64,000 bases of DNA from Cycas panzhihuaensis (taxonomy: Eukaryota > Cycadophyta), in NCBI GenBank assembly GCA_023213395.1, contig CM041465.1:206777741-206841740 (forward strand). Direction: 5' to 3'. Positions within the stretch are counted from its first letter, which is position 1; each line of letters opens with the position of its first letter. The notes below the pieces were generated by a model that worked only from the letters and a program-made list of their open reading frames with translations, was not told the DNA's origin and made no database searches. Made by a program: the position numbers and the translations under genes. This document shows positions 36,470 to 46,989 of this stretch, piece by piece.

Positions 36470-38253
36470 GATCACAAAGGCGAAGGAGTATAGCAATCGG
36501 GGGAACCCAAGGAAGAGGATGGATTCCTCACACCCTTCCCTTTGGCTTGTGAAGGGTGAGGGTTTAGGGATCTTCCTCAGTTTCGACTATTCTTTTGTTC
36601 ATGATTGCGGTCACGTTCCTCATGTTTGGGGAAGAGATCTTTATGGATAGGCTAGTCTAGGTTAGGCCTTGATGCTTGTTTAGAGGAAGAATCATGCTAC
36701 AGGGTGGCTCTTGGGTACTAAGCCCAACACCGCGAATCTTCATGGAAGCATTCTCCATGGATGAAGCACCACTTCTTTTCAGGGGAGGAATCAAGTTTCC
36801 TTGCTTAAGAAGACTAGGTGTTACCACCCTTGGAGGGAGCAGCTTGGGAAGCCTGGTGGACTAGCTTATGCAATGTGGGGAATGAAAGAGCTCAGAGTTT
36901 GAGCTCTTTCATAGTATGTAAGAATGAATGTATGGCCAAAGTGAGAGGATCTAAGGTATTCTCAATAGGATGAGAAGCAGACCTAGCAAGCTACTAGGTT
37001 TTGGTCTCTCGAGGTGGCATAGGTGCCTCACATCATTATGAGGGATTTAGAAGCTTCTTGAGTCCAACTTGGATCTCAATGGCCTTAAGAACCAAGCACT
37101 TTGCTATGGTAGAGTCACACATAGTTGCCCCCATCTTAAGGGCTTCGATGTAGATTTCTAGGCAAAGGGCATTGACAAAGAGGTCCCTCTTCAATTCCTC
37201 AGGTAGTGTCACCTTGGTGGAATGAAGAAGGTCATGAAAATATCTTACAAAATCACAATTCATTTCATCATGACCTTGTTTAAGAGACAAAAGAGATTTC
37301 ATCCCACTCTCGAATGGATAGGCTACATCAAAGTAGTTGACAAATTCATCCATGAGTTGCTCAAATAAAAAAATAGAATGTGTAGGTAGGCAATAAAACC
37401 ACTTGAGGGTATCACCTTGAAGGGATCATGGGAAAAGTTTCACAAGAATGTGGTCATAAGCCCAGTAATCAATGCATACCATAAAAAAACTATGGACATG
37501 CTCTACTAGGTCCTGTGACAAAGTCCCATCAAATTTAAAGACTTATAGGGGGTGAGGTGGTAAGTTAGTTCTTAATACCTCGATGGATAGGGACGTCGAC
37601 CTATAGTCCATAAAGGGTTGTACCCTTGATTAGACCATAGGGTCAATGGAAGCTAGAAACAATGGTAGGTAGGGTTTCATGAATCTTCCTTAGAGGGTTT
37701 GGTTTGAAAGGGGATGCTGTCCTCCCACTGTTTGGTGAGAGGATATGAATCCCACATTTGAAGAGGCATGCATAAGAGCAGATGGGTGTGATAGACCTAT
37801 TCCTCTTAGAGGGAACGCTCCTTGTTAGAAATAAGCTTAAGGGAAAATGCCTTGGGAGGGGGCTAGCCCTCCTTGGAAAGGCACAATATGAGGTGTCATA
37901 CAGGATGACAGAAAGGAGGGGTGAGGGACCAAATTTTACCCATATGGGCCACCTGTGGATTGCGTGACCCCATAAGGGTACAAATGGTCCACCCCATAAG
38001 TAGGAAGGGAGTTCCCTTTATTATGCCCCCACAGATGAGCGGTGTAATCGAGAGGCACGCAGAGTGAAGAGTCCCTAGGTTAGTGTTAAAAGTATGTAGG
38101 GGCAGACCCCAGGTGACTAGAAGTAGGGGGACATGCAGGTCCCCTAGATCTAGTAGGCGGTGGGTAGATGATGGCCAGAGGAGGACTAGTCGTTTGACTA
38201 GACAGGGGCATGCTCAACCCGAGTTGAGAAAAAGACATGCCCTCGGTGGTCCC
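36470..38253 (-). pseudogene. gag of element C, 3' two thirds
   Basis: The piece 37036-37353 is capsid: MDEFVNYFDVAYPFESGMK, then LKQGHDEMNCDFVRYFHDLL. The zinc knuckle near 36730-36775 reads WCFIHGECFHEDSRC, the C-x2-H-x4-H-x4-C form typical of Tat elements. The gene is cut at 38253 by element D and continues at 55232. Confidence 0.85.
38249..38253. repeat. Target site duplication of element D, left copy (GTCCC)
   Basis: Right copy ATCCC at 55232-55236, one transition different. The flanks join to give continuous gag of C. Confidence 0.8.
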
Positions 38254-40888
38254 TGAAATGCTTCCTGCGGGGTGGTTTCTTACGTTTAGCAAAAGTATGA
38301 CTATATAAACTGAATCAGGTTATGAGTCAGGTAGATTGGTAAGGAATCACCACGCAAGGTGTCCGTGCACCAAAGCACGGATTCGGGACCTGCAAAGGTG
38401 CCTAATTACTTTTAGGTGATCAGAGGGAATGGACGTAAGGCAAGGCCTTGGGTCATCCCAAAAGGTGAGGCCCTCCTACCCCTTGGATGGCCGGGAAGAG
38501 GAAGAAGGGACCTAAGAGGTTGTGTCTTCTCAAAGAGGAGAGAAGGCAACATGTAAGTGGCGTGCGTATAGTGTGATGTCTACGTATAAGCTAGTTAAAG
38601 GAGTGAGAAATAAGTAGCTCGCATCCAAGGGAGACTATCTATGTATAATAAAAGTAATTGCGAATAAAAGAAAAACATACAAATGTAGAGATGTATTCCT
38701 TCCCTTTTTGTTTCCTACCTATTTTTTAATATGCACATATATGTATGGGAAACAATGCTATAGGAGAAAGGACAAAAGGGAAAAAAGAGGAGTACCTGGA
38801 TTTGGTGCTTGAATGAAGTGTTGCGATTCCCATCACCTTACGTACCGTCCCCCTCCACTCGTTGCATAGATGAGGCCAACCAGCAATGGTTGCCATGAGC
38901 AGTCACAAGGGGTAATTTACCTCCCCAAAATATACGAAAGGAATAGAGTAAAGTAGAGCAGCGATAAAGGGAAACAAAGGACAACCAACAAGAGACTAAG
39001 CTATTAATCAGCTCGTCTTGTATGTAACTCTATGATCACAAGATCTGTTAGTCAAAAATACAAGTTTCTCCCTCTCGGAAGAGGGGCCACAAAGTATATC
39101 TGATATATGTGCTTGACTATAGAAGAGCTGAAATCAAACTAAATCAAAACATATGCATATTATTCCGAAGAAAAACTCCAAACAGAATTCCAATAAACAA
39201 CCACATCAACCAGTACCCAAAACAAAGGAGTTAGCCTCAGAATGGTTAGCTCACCCATGGAAAATCCCCATGTGGCCTTAGGGAAGGGAGAAATGAACTA
39301 TAATGGTTGCAGAGATCAACAAGCAAAAGAGGAGAAAAACCAGCAGGATGGCATGCAAGCACACCCAAAGAACGAGGTGCTATGAGTAGCAGATCGTCCA
39401 ACTGGGATGGGTTACAGGTTGTGAACCAATCAAGGAGTGGTTTTGGGGCTTATAAGGTGCCCAAAAGTAGTAAATAAAAAAATCTGAATCCAGTGTGGCA
39501 AGGGGCTTCCAACGCTAGTTTAGATTTGAAGGTAGGCTTCTAAGTCCCTAACCCAACTTTGAGGGAGGCAAGAAGATGCAAGGGGAAAGAAAAAAAGGGT
39601 TTGGACCCTTGGGGAGAAGGACAGTAAGGGGGACTAACCTCGCCTTCCTCCCTATACTTTTCTTTATGTCATCCCCCTGCAACAGCCACCTTAAAGCAGG
39701 CTTGCAGGAATAAGATGGGAAGCACTATGACACAAAGTACAAAAGACTAGTGCTAAATGGGCACAACATCAAGAAAGCACATAAACCAAGCACTTATTCA
39801 TAAAAATGTAAGGAAAGAGCGTAAATCTTAAGGCAAATATGGAGAGTACCTTATAGTAGAGAGTAAGAATGTATCTCTATTGGAAAATAGCAGAAAGGAC
39901 CTACACTTGACAGGGTTTGATGGCTGGTTTTGGAGGAGAGGCCACTATGAGAAGCACCACTATGATTTGGGACCTTGAAGCTTCCTTCTTGGAGAATCTT
40001 ATGAATGCCCTTTTGTCCACCGTATGAACCTGCAAGAAGAGGCTTGAGCTACTAGTGCTAAGCCTGATGTGTAGCAGTAGTCTTTGTAGGAAGAGCAGTA
40101 GCTAAAGTATATGCCTGTTTACAATAGGTGGAGGAGAGTTATAGGAGTTGCATCCAAAAAATGAGTGAAGAAGAGGAAAGAATGAGTAACTTTTTGGTTT
40201 TTATCCTCCACTGACCCTAAGTGAACATTGAGGGTCATGGGGAAGTTGAAATGTGCGGGCGCCATGTGGTAGTTCTGTGAAAAGAGCAGGAACTACTGTG
40301 TTAGTTTTAAAAAACTTTTTTAAACAGTCGTACCATGGTAAACATCGCGGTACCATGGCAAATATCGTAGTATCGCTAAGTTTACAACAGTACGGGCCTG
40401 CAGGCAAAAATCAAGCTAGAAATGGGGTCTAGAGCCAAACAAGGAGTAAGTTAGGGCTGAACAAGCTGTGAATTAGTACCCAGCTGACTGACAAGTGGTC
40501 AGGAAAGAGAGACAGGTCTCAACTGGGGATCTAATCATACTCGGAAAGCAACCCTAAGCATAGGCAGGATGCCGTCAAAGGCGAAATGTGACTGGCTAAG
40601 GTGTCTTGAGGGGCTGTGGAGATGATGTGGGTGGCTATGTACCATATGGGGTGTAGCATTCGCTGAAGAGTGCCCCCACTGTGGGTCATCATAGGTTGAA
40701 TAACATGCGGCAGGCACATGTAGTGTGATTAAGCAAGAAGGCAATGCAATCATATGAATGGCAGGCAAGCATGCATCAGGCAATCTATGCTAAGCAACCT
40801 CGGTCTAACAAGAGTAAAGATGGGAGCAAGAACATATACCTGAGCTTGCCTAAGTTGGCATCTTGAGTCCGCTCCTGTGGTGGAAACA
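38254..40888 (-). repeat. Element D 3' LTR (left)
   Basis: Starts TGAAATGCTTCC, ends GGTGGAAACA. Contains a degraded GGTACC palindrome (40340-40363) beside a second GTACC site. ORFs inside (for example 40201-40783) are not supported as genes. Confidence 0.92.
40340..40363. promoter_or_regulatory. GGTACC palindrome, degraded copy (LTR D left)
   Basis: Reads AAACATCGCGGTACC then ATGGCAAAT, about 525-550 bp from the U3 end of the LTR. The core GGTACC is intact; the arms are only partly symmetric. The right LTR has a further changed copy near 54675-54700. Confidence 0.55.
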
Positions 40889-40899
40889 CCGCCCCCTAG
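40889..40899 (-). other. Polypurine tract of element D
   Basis: The minus strand reads CTAGGGGGCGG directly before TGTTTCC, the start of the 3' LTR. The clearest PPT of the three. Confidence 0.8.
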
Positions 40900-40966
40900 C
40901 GAGAGAGACTCACCGCCGTATGTGGTGTGATGGCGAATGCTGACAACAAAAAACTGTCAGTAGCAC

Positions 40967-41353
<387 letters not shown>

Positions 41354-41659
41354 AAACATGAACAACATATGGACCAAGGGCGTCAGTGAGTGTCGTGGCG
41401 GAATGCGTGGACAAGGGAGACAGAGATGAGGACAACATAGGGGCTACCTATGCGTCATCTAAAATTTGACCAGTAAGTGGAGAGAGTTAATAAGGGGGAT
41501 GCCCCTATTGCCAAAGTGCAACATGTGGTATGAGGGCACCCAATAGACGAAAACAAGCAGGTCAGAATAAAGGTGACCGGAGACTTAAGCAACGGGCTGG
41601 CTAAACAAGCCTCAAAGGCGGTCGCTAAGAAGAGGGAGGCGACGCTCAAGGATGAGGCA

Positions 41660-42033
41660 GACGAGGCCATCCGCCTCAGCATTAAGGTCCCAAGGGATGT
41701 GCTAAATGTCAACTGATGAAAAGTGGGCTAAGAGAGATTTGGCGGCTGAAGCAAGGGTTCTCAAGTGAGGCATCGCACCTGGTAAACCTGGGTAAGATGG
41801 GACACAACAACCTCAGAATCGTAAAGCAAAATGATGTGTCTGTGATGGAAACAGAGAGCATCAGTAAGGGCTTCAATAACGGCCATGTACTCAGCTTCAT
41901 TATTGGTTGCCTTGGGGAGGAAAATCCTAGAATGCAGGAAATCATGTCTGGAGGGGCTACGAAGGATCCAAGCAGCGACAAAAGGTCCAAGGTTACCGTG
42001 GCTTCCGCCGTCAGTAAATATGTAGAGGGACAT
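41660..42033 (-). pseudogene. Archaeal-type RNase H (aRNH), element D (best copy)
   Basis: Opens MSLYIFTDGGSHGNLGPF, then ATNNEAEYMAVIEAL, then LLYDSEVVVS: the Asp, Glu and Asp of the first three catalytic positions are all present. After about 41785 the match moves to another frame, where HIPWDLNAEADGLV gives the last conserved Asp, so one frameshift and a stop break it. This resembles the additional aRNH acquired by Tat elements and is distinct from the RNase H after RT. It lies 3' of integrase with the antisense gene between them. Confidence 0.85.
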
Positions 42034-42039
42034 GAGTGA

Positions 42040-42550
42040 ATACTAAATCCTGGGGTTAATAATCAATAATGGAGAGAAAGAGATACTCGAAAGGCAATCA
42101 ATAAGTGGCCGTGAAGGGTAGGAGGACCTAGTAATGAGGCTACCCAAGGACAAGAGCAAGCAGTCTGACCACTACCTGAGAGCGGGCAGAGAAAAGGCAC
42201 CCTGGAGTACCAAAGGTTGCTTTGGGAAGCAAAACATGCCCCTGGATGAGGGAGCATTCCCTTTGGAGATCCTAAGAGCTGAAAAGAGCTGTGGAAACGA
42301 GTCCAGGATGACAAAACGAGCCAAACGAGTATAAACTTGAGTATGCATGAGAGCGACACGTAAAACGAGATGGAAGGGCCCTAGGAAAAAGTGCAATAAT
42401 GAGATGTCATAAATGCGCTTACAAGAGAGAGCAAAAAGGGCACCAAAGAAGCACAATGGGCGGCGGGGCCAGAAGACAAACATGATATGGGAAACAGGAC
42501 AGTTCCAATGGCTATCGCGAGAGTAAAAACAGAGGGAGTGCCCATCGGGG
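42040..42550. other. Spacer between aRNH and the antisense promoter, element D; no gene
   Basis: Aligns with 28094-28650 of C. Short ORFs on both strands lack any family similarity that I can see. No gene. Confidence 0.6.
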
Positions 42551-42558
42551 CCCCTGCC

Positions 42559-42566
42559 TATATAAG
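42559..42566 (+). promoter_or_regulatory. TATA box (TATATAAG) upstream of the antisense gene, element D
   Basis: GCCTATATAAGGAAA, identical to C and preceded by ATCGGGGCCCC as in C. It lies about 670-700 bp before the start of the antisense reading frame. Retained in two separate insertions although surrounding sequence has diverged. Confidence 0.7.
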
Positions 42567-42998
42567 GAAATTCAATGGAAAATGAATTCATTTTCACTGG
42601 CTCTCGTGAGAAACCAGAGCCATTTCCTTACGTAGCAGAGTGCCATCCAACTTTGGAGGCACATGAGGGAAGATCAGACCGTTGGATCTGAGCGCAGAGA
42701 GAGCCAACGGGATCAGCAGGATGTGATGGCGACAACTAGACTAGATCTAGTGAGTAGTCTTATGAAACCTACCCCATTTCAAAGTTTTAATTTGAGTGTT
42801 TTTTGTTGTTTTTAAATTAGTTTTTGTGCCCCGTAAGAGCAAATGATAGCCTCTCAGAGTCTGAATTGGACCCAGAAAGAGGGGGGACCTAGCATTAGGA
42901 AGCCCTAGTCCCGGTGGGCCCCACAGGGGGTCCACCCAAAGGAATTTTTTTAATTTTTAGGGTAGAAACCCCCTTTTGGGGTCTTTATTAAATCTTGT

Positions 42999-43083
42999 GG
43001 TAAAGATCGCGGTGCCATGATCTTTACCGCAGGGCCCCAATCGCTGTGGGACCTGAGCTAAACTTTGCTGTACCACGAAGTTT
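42999..43083. promoter_or_regulatory. Two palindromes upstream of the antisense gene, element D
   Basis: The first has perfect 10-bp arms GGTAAAGATC and GATCTTTACC around GCGGTGCCAT (42999-43028). The second is the 24-bp GGTACC-type site (43060-43083): outer arms AAACTT and AAGTTT are perfect, extended by flanking GCT/AGC, with centre TGTACCA. Both lie within about 250 bp before the antisense reading frame. Confidence 0.75.
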
Positions 43084-43228
43084 AGCGTAGTATGAAGGCA
43101 AATTAGTAGAAAAAGAAGATAAGGGGCCATACGGCCCCAAATCTCAAGTAGAAAAAGCTGATAGATAGCCAAGAGGGTAGAATACTGACATAGACTTGAT
43201 TTTGATTAGGTTGTGATGTTGGCAGGTT

Positions 43229-45123
43229 GTTATCGCGGTGGATAACTGCGAAAACATAGGCATGGTGATGTTGAGCTACATAGGGATGATGTCCAGAGAG
43301 GACAAGGGGATTCTGCAGAGGTGTGGCCTATTCAAGGCCCTAAAGACACCCCAGTTTACATCGGATCAGAGGCTATTAGTTGACATTCTATCACATTAGG
43401 ACAGGAGGAGACATATTTTCCATCTGCCCCAGGTGGGGGATATGATGGTAACGTCGAGGGATATATGGCAGATTTTAGGAGTACCGACAACTGGGAGGCT
43501 GGTGACACTCGGAGCGTTGCCTAGAAATGAGGCAGCACATTGGGAGGCAGCTACATTTTTGAGGTGACGTACAGTGGGAGAGGAGAGGAGTCCCTCTCTA
43601 GACGATGGTGATGTCCAGGATTCGTTGGGTAAGGAAACTTATTACATTGTGTATTCTGTTCCGGGTTTCCCAAAAATAGAACTATAGAGACATCCCTAGG
43701 GGATGGATGGATTCAGTGCACTGCTGTGAAGCTGGCGAGAGGATGGACTGGGCCACCCTGATAGCGGTGAATCTCGTTGCACAGCTTGATCCCATCAGGA
43801 CAATCAGAAGGGAAGGACTGTCATATAGCACATTGCTACAGTGCTAGTTTTTTAATCACTTCAGAGTGGTGGCACTAGTGGGGAGATTACACCTGATAGC
43901 AGAGTGGGCCCTGATGGTCCATAGATGGCATACTAGACTAAGAGAGACAGAGGATCAAGCCCATGTCTAGCGCTTAGTGGAGGCGACATCACTGGACCTC
44001 CTCACCATGATGGATTACGTGGCAGACCTATATAGGGCGGCGAGGTGGGATAGCAATGATGAGGTAGGCAGAGAAGGAGCCCTTCCAGGCGATGACGACG
44101 ATGATAATGATGATGATGGAGGAGATGGGGCTAGCCCATCATGACTTGTGGGAGAGGCAGGTCCATCAAGGATGGTAGGAGGAGCAACGGGACCATTCGA
44201 GACTACCGAAGGAGAGGCAGGCCCATTAGGGGCTGCAGAGGAGAGCAGGGGGCTAGTGATGAGGGCTCGCAGGCTACAGATCATGAGGAGATCCAGAGGG
44301 GCGATAACTGAGCTAGTCGCGACGAGGAGAGAGGCCCAGGCAGAGGTGGTACCTGAGGAGGAGGTACTAGTAGCTGGCAGAGAGCCATGAGGAGAGATCA
44401 TCACACGAGTAGAGGAGCCGGAGGCCAGGCGAGGCCTAACTATTTCCTCAGTCATTTGATAGCCAAATAGATATTTGATTTGATTTCATTTTAGTATGCA
44501 GTGGGATATATACTGACATATGGTATGTTGGATTGGCAGGTACCGTGGAGATCCGATGGTTAGTAGAGACCATGGTGAGGGAGATGTTCCCTAAGGTGTA
44601 TGCAGAGGGGCAACCACCCATCTAGGCAGAGGATGTGCCTAGATCGGCAGGTGCACATATGGTGGCATTTACCTCATTGGCGAGGGCGACAGACATCTGG
44701 GCTGTAGAGTCCCAAGAGCACATGGCCTTCAGGGGACAGATGCAGCGGGAGTTAGACAAGGCTAGGGGTGAGCGAGATGCGCTGCAGAGATAGGTACAGG
44801 CTCTAGAGGCTCAGTGAGGAGTAGGTGGAGACATAGGGAGCACGGTCTGAATAGCAGTGCTAGAGGAGCATTTACGAGGAGTAGAGGGTGAGAGAGATCG
44901 TATCCAGGCTAGATACGATTAGCTGGTAGACCAGGTGGCGTCGAGGTCGAGCAGGAGCAGGACATACACCCACACAGTAGCGACGACCCTGAGACGGCCA
45001 CGTGATGAGGAGAGCGAGGCAGGGAGCTCGCGGAGGCCCAGGAGGAGCCTCAGAGGGATGTGGTCCCCAAAAGAGGGATCACACAGGCCAGGAGATGGTA
45101 CCCCAGGAGTGGGGCAGCAGTAG
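43229..45123 (+). pseudogene. Antisense PMD-like gene of element D
   Basis: On the strand opposite to gag-pol. The start aligns with the C ATG but the codon is GCG in D (VIAVDNCENIG); the next in-frame Met is at 43262. At 43405-43500 it reads HIFHLPQVGDMMVTSRDIW then QILGVPTTGRLVTLGAL, the plant-mobile-domain-like motif. A frameshift follows near 43565-43590. Then come RMDWATLIAVNLVAQLDPI, an acidic run GDDDDDNDDDGGDG (near 44090), GEAGPS/GEAGPL repeats (44150-44240), a basic patch (RARRLQIMRRSRG), a likely intron (44429-44539), a coiled coil (QRELDKARGERDAL near 44745) and a Ser/Arg tail (SRSSRSRTYTHT). Stops are mostly TAG in place of CAG or TGG. PMD proteins are found with plant transposons; the role here is unknown. 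Confidence 0.7.
44429..44539 (+). other. Probable intron in the antisense gene, element D
   Basis: Same place as the 151-bp intron of C. The acceptor TTGGCAG|GT is good; the donor reads AG|GCGAGG, a GT-to-GC change plus one missing base, so splicing is probably damaged in this copy. T/A-rich interior. Confidence 0.5.
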
Positions 45124-45670
45124 AGTATGACACATGTATGTGATTTTGATAGGGAAAAGTGCAGGCCTCCAGGGGGTCATATATAGACTCATATGATTGT
45201 ACCCCCCCTGCAAGGATACTAACTTCCCATATGTACGATGTAACATATGATTTTGATATATATATATATATATATATATACGGGGTAATTGGTACCCCAT
45301 TTTGATATGTGATGGTGTGTGTATCATGTGCAACATATGACATGTATATTTTGTTTTATATGTTATAAATGCTTTGTTATATGATGCACATATTTCCTTT
45401 CATGCGTGGCTATATATTTAACGTGAGCACACACGTCCACCATGAGTAGAGGTGATACAGAGGTGTGATCTTAGAAATAGAGCGGCATACTTATCCATGG
45501 AGGAGCATAGCGAAATATGTGAAGGAAACAACAGGTGAAAGAGAGGAGTAACGGTACTTCCAAAGCATGGTCCTAACTGGGGGATGCCCAAATAGGAAGA
45601 TAAAAGGTCCCAAAGGGATATGGGAACACGGGTTCTGCAGGAGGAACTAGAAGGAAGAGGGAGAGGCCAT
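45124..45670. other. 3' flank of the antisense gene, element D; no gene
   Basis: Matches B and C. Holds a short TA array (45257-45281). No gene seen. Confidence 0.65.
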
Positions 45671-45732
45671 CTTAAATTGCCATTCTACCTGTGGTTGGGA
45701 GAAATGGGAACAACTTAAGATGGTAGTTTAGG
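45671..45732. terminator. Stem-loop between the convergent antisense gene and integrase ends, element D
   Basis: Arms CTTAAATTGCCAT (45671-45683) and ATGGTAGTTTAGG (45720-45732) pair at 10 of 13 positions; the mismatches are of the G/A or C/T kind. Located 37 bp from the integrase stop, as in C. Confidence 0.5.
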
Positions 45733-45768
45733 CTCATTTCAGAGCGTGGTGAAGGGATCGCCGAAAGA

Positions 45769-46899
45769 TCATGCATAAAACTTTTTAAGGAATTTCCCAT
45801 TGACTGCCTTATCAAATTCCAGGCCTTCCAAGGTGGTGATCCTATAGGCGCCGTTATCGAGGCTCTCGAGAAGGATGAAAGGACCAACCCATTTAGGCCC
45901 GAATTTGGTCAGGCGATCGTAGAGGTATTCCAACTTTAGGACGTGGTCCCCAGGGCATAAAGGACAAGCACAGAGGTGTTTGTTGTGAGTCCTTTGCAAG
46001 TGGGCTTTCAAAGCGAGATTCACTTGACAAGCCATTAAGTGCCTCTTGTCCAAGGCTTCGAGATCTAAGAGACGAGCCTGATAGATAGACTCCTCATCGA
46101 TAAGACCTCTAAGGGAAACCCATAGAGAGGGGATCTCTACTTTTAGTGGGAGTACTGCCTCGTTCCCATAAACTAAAGAGAATGGAGTTATTCCAATAGC
46201 TGTACGGATAGAAGTGCGATAAGCCCACAGAGCAGAAGGGAGTTGGAGGTGCCAATCTCTTTGAGCTTGTGCAACGATCTTCTTTAGAATGTTAACAAGG
46301 GTTTCGTTGAATGATTTAACTTGTCCGTTTGCTTGGGGGTAATAAGGAGATGAGGTCTTATGCAAGATCTTGAATTTCTCGCAAAGCTCGTCCATTTCCT
46401 TGTTATAAAAGAGGGTTCCATTGTTCGTGATCAAGACATCTGGAATCCCGAAACGACAAACGATGTGCTAGTAGACGAAGGTAGTTATCATCTTGCCAGG
46501 CATAGTGGACAGGGGGATTGCCTCTGCCCATTTGGTAAAATACTCAGTAACAGTCAAGATGTATTTATGTTGTGTGAAAGAAGGTGGTGATATGGCACCA
46601 ATGAGGTCTAAACCCCATTGAGAGAAGGGCCACAGAGATATGATAGGGTGCAAGGTCTTGGAAGGCACATGAGAGATATTAGCATGCTCTTGGCATCGCC
46701 GACATCTCAGGGCATAAGCGTGGGCATCCTTGAAAAGGGACGGCCAGTAATAACCCATGCGAAGGATCCTTTGGGCCATAGATTGGCCCCCAAAATGACC
46801 CACATAAATGCCATGATGGCATTCGCAGAGTATTTGGTCCACTTCGTCAGAAGTGACATAGCGAAGTAGGATCGCATCGAAGGATCTCTTGTACAACAC
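45769..46899 (-). pseudogene. Integrase, element D
   Basis: Two long frames (46468-46899 and 45769-46434) are separated by one TAG stop. The zinc finger reads HHGIYVGH then CRRCQEH (HHCC type). The core starts QWGLDLIGAI with the first catalytic Asp. The second Asp is Asn (DVLITNNGT) and the Glu position reads QANGQVKS, a Lys, so the D,D-E triad is broken twice. The C-terminal GPF/Y module reads KFGPKWVGPFILLES, and the protein ends KFLKKFYA. The best preserved integrase in the window, but catalytically dead. Confidence 0.92.
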
Positions 46900-46989
46900 T
46901 TCATCTACGAGGAAGTATTGTCTATCGGTGGCGCAGATGCATGATCTAACTTTGTTGCTGGCTTCAGGGTAATATTCCTGCTAAGTCAA

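Noticed and set aside
38300-38312. CTATATAAAC near the start of LTR D as an LTR promoter
   Set aside because: In the element's minus orientation it lies at the far U5 end, not where an LTR promoter is expected; and the sequence is symmetric enough to be a chance TATA.
44015-44455. 146-codon minus-strand ORF rich in Ser, Pro and Ala
   Set aside because: It is the shadow of the plus-strand GEAGP-repeat region of the antisense gene; the plus frame aligns with C and A, the minus frame does not.
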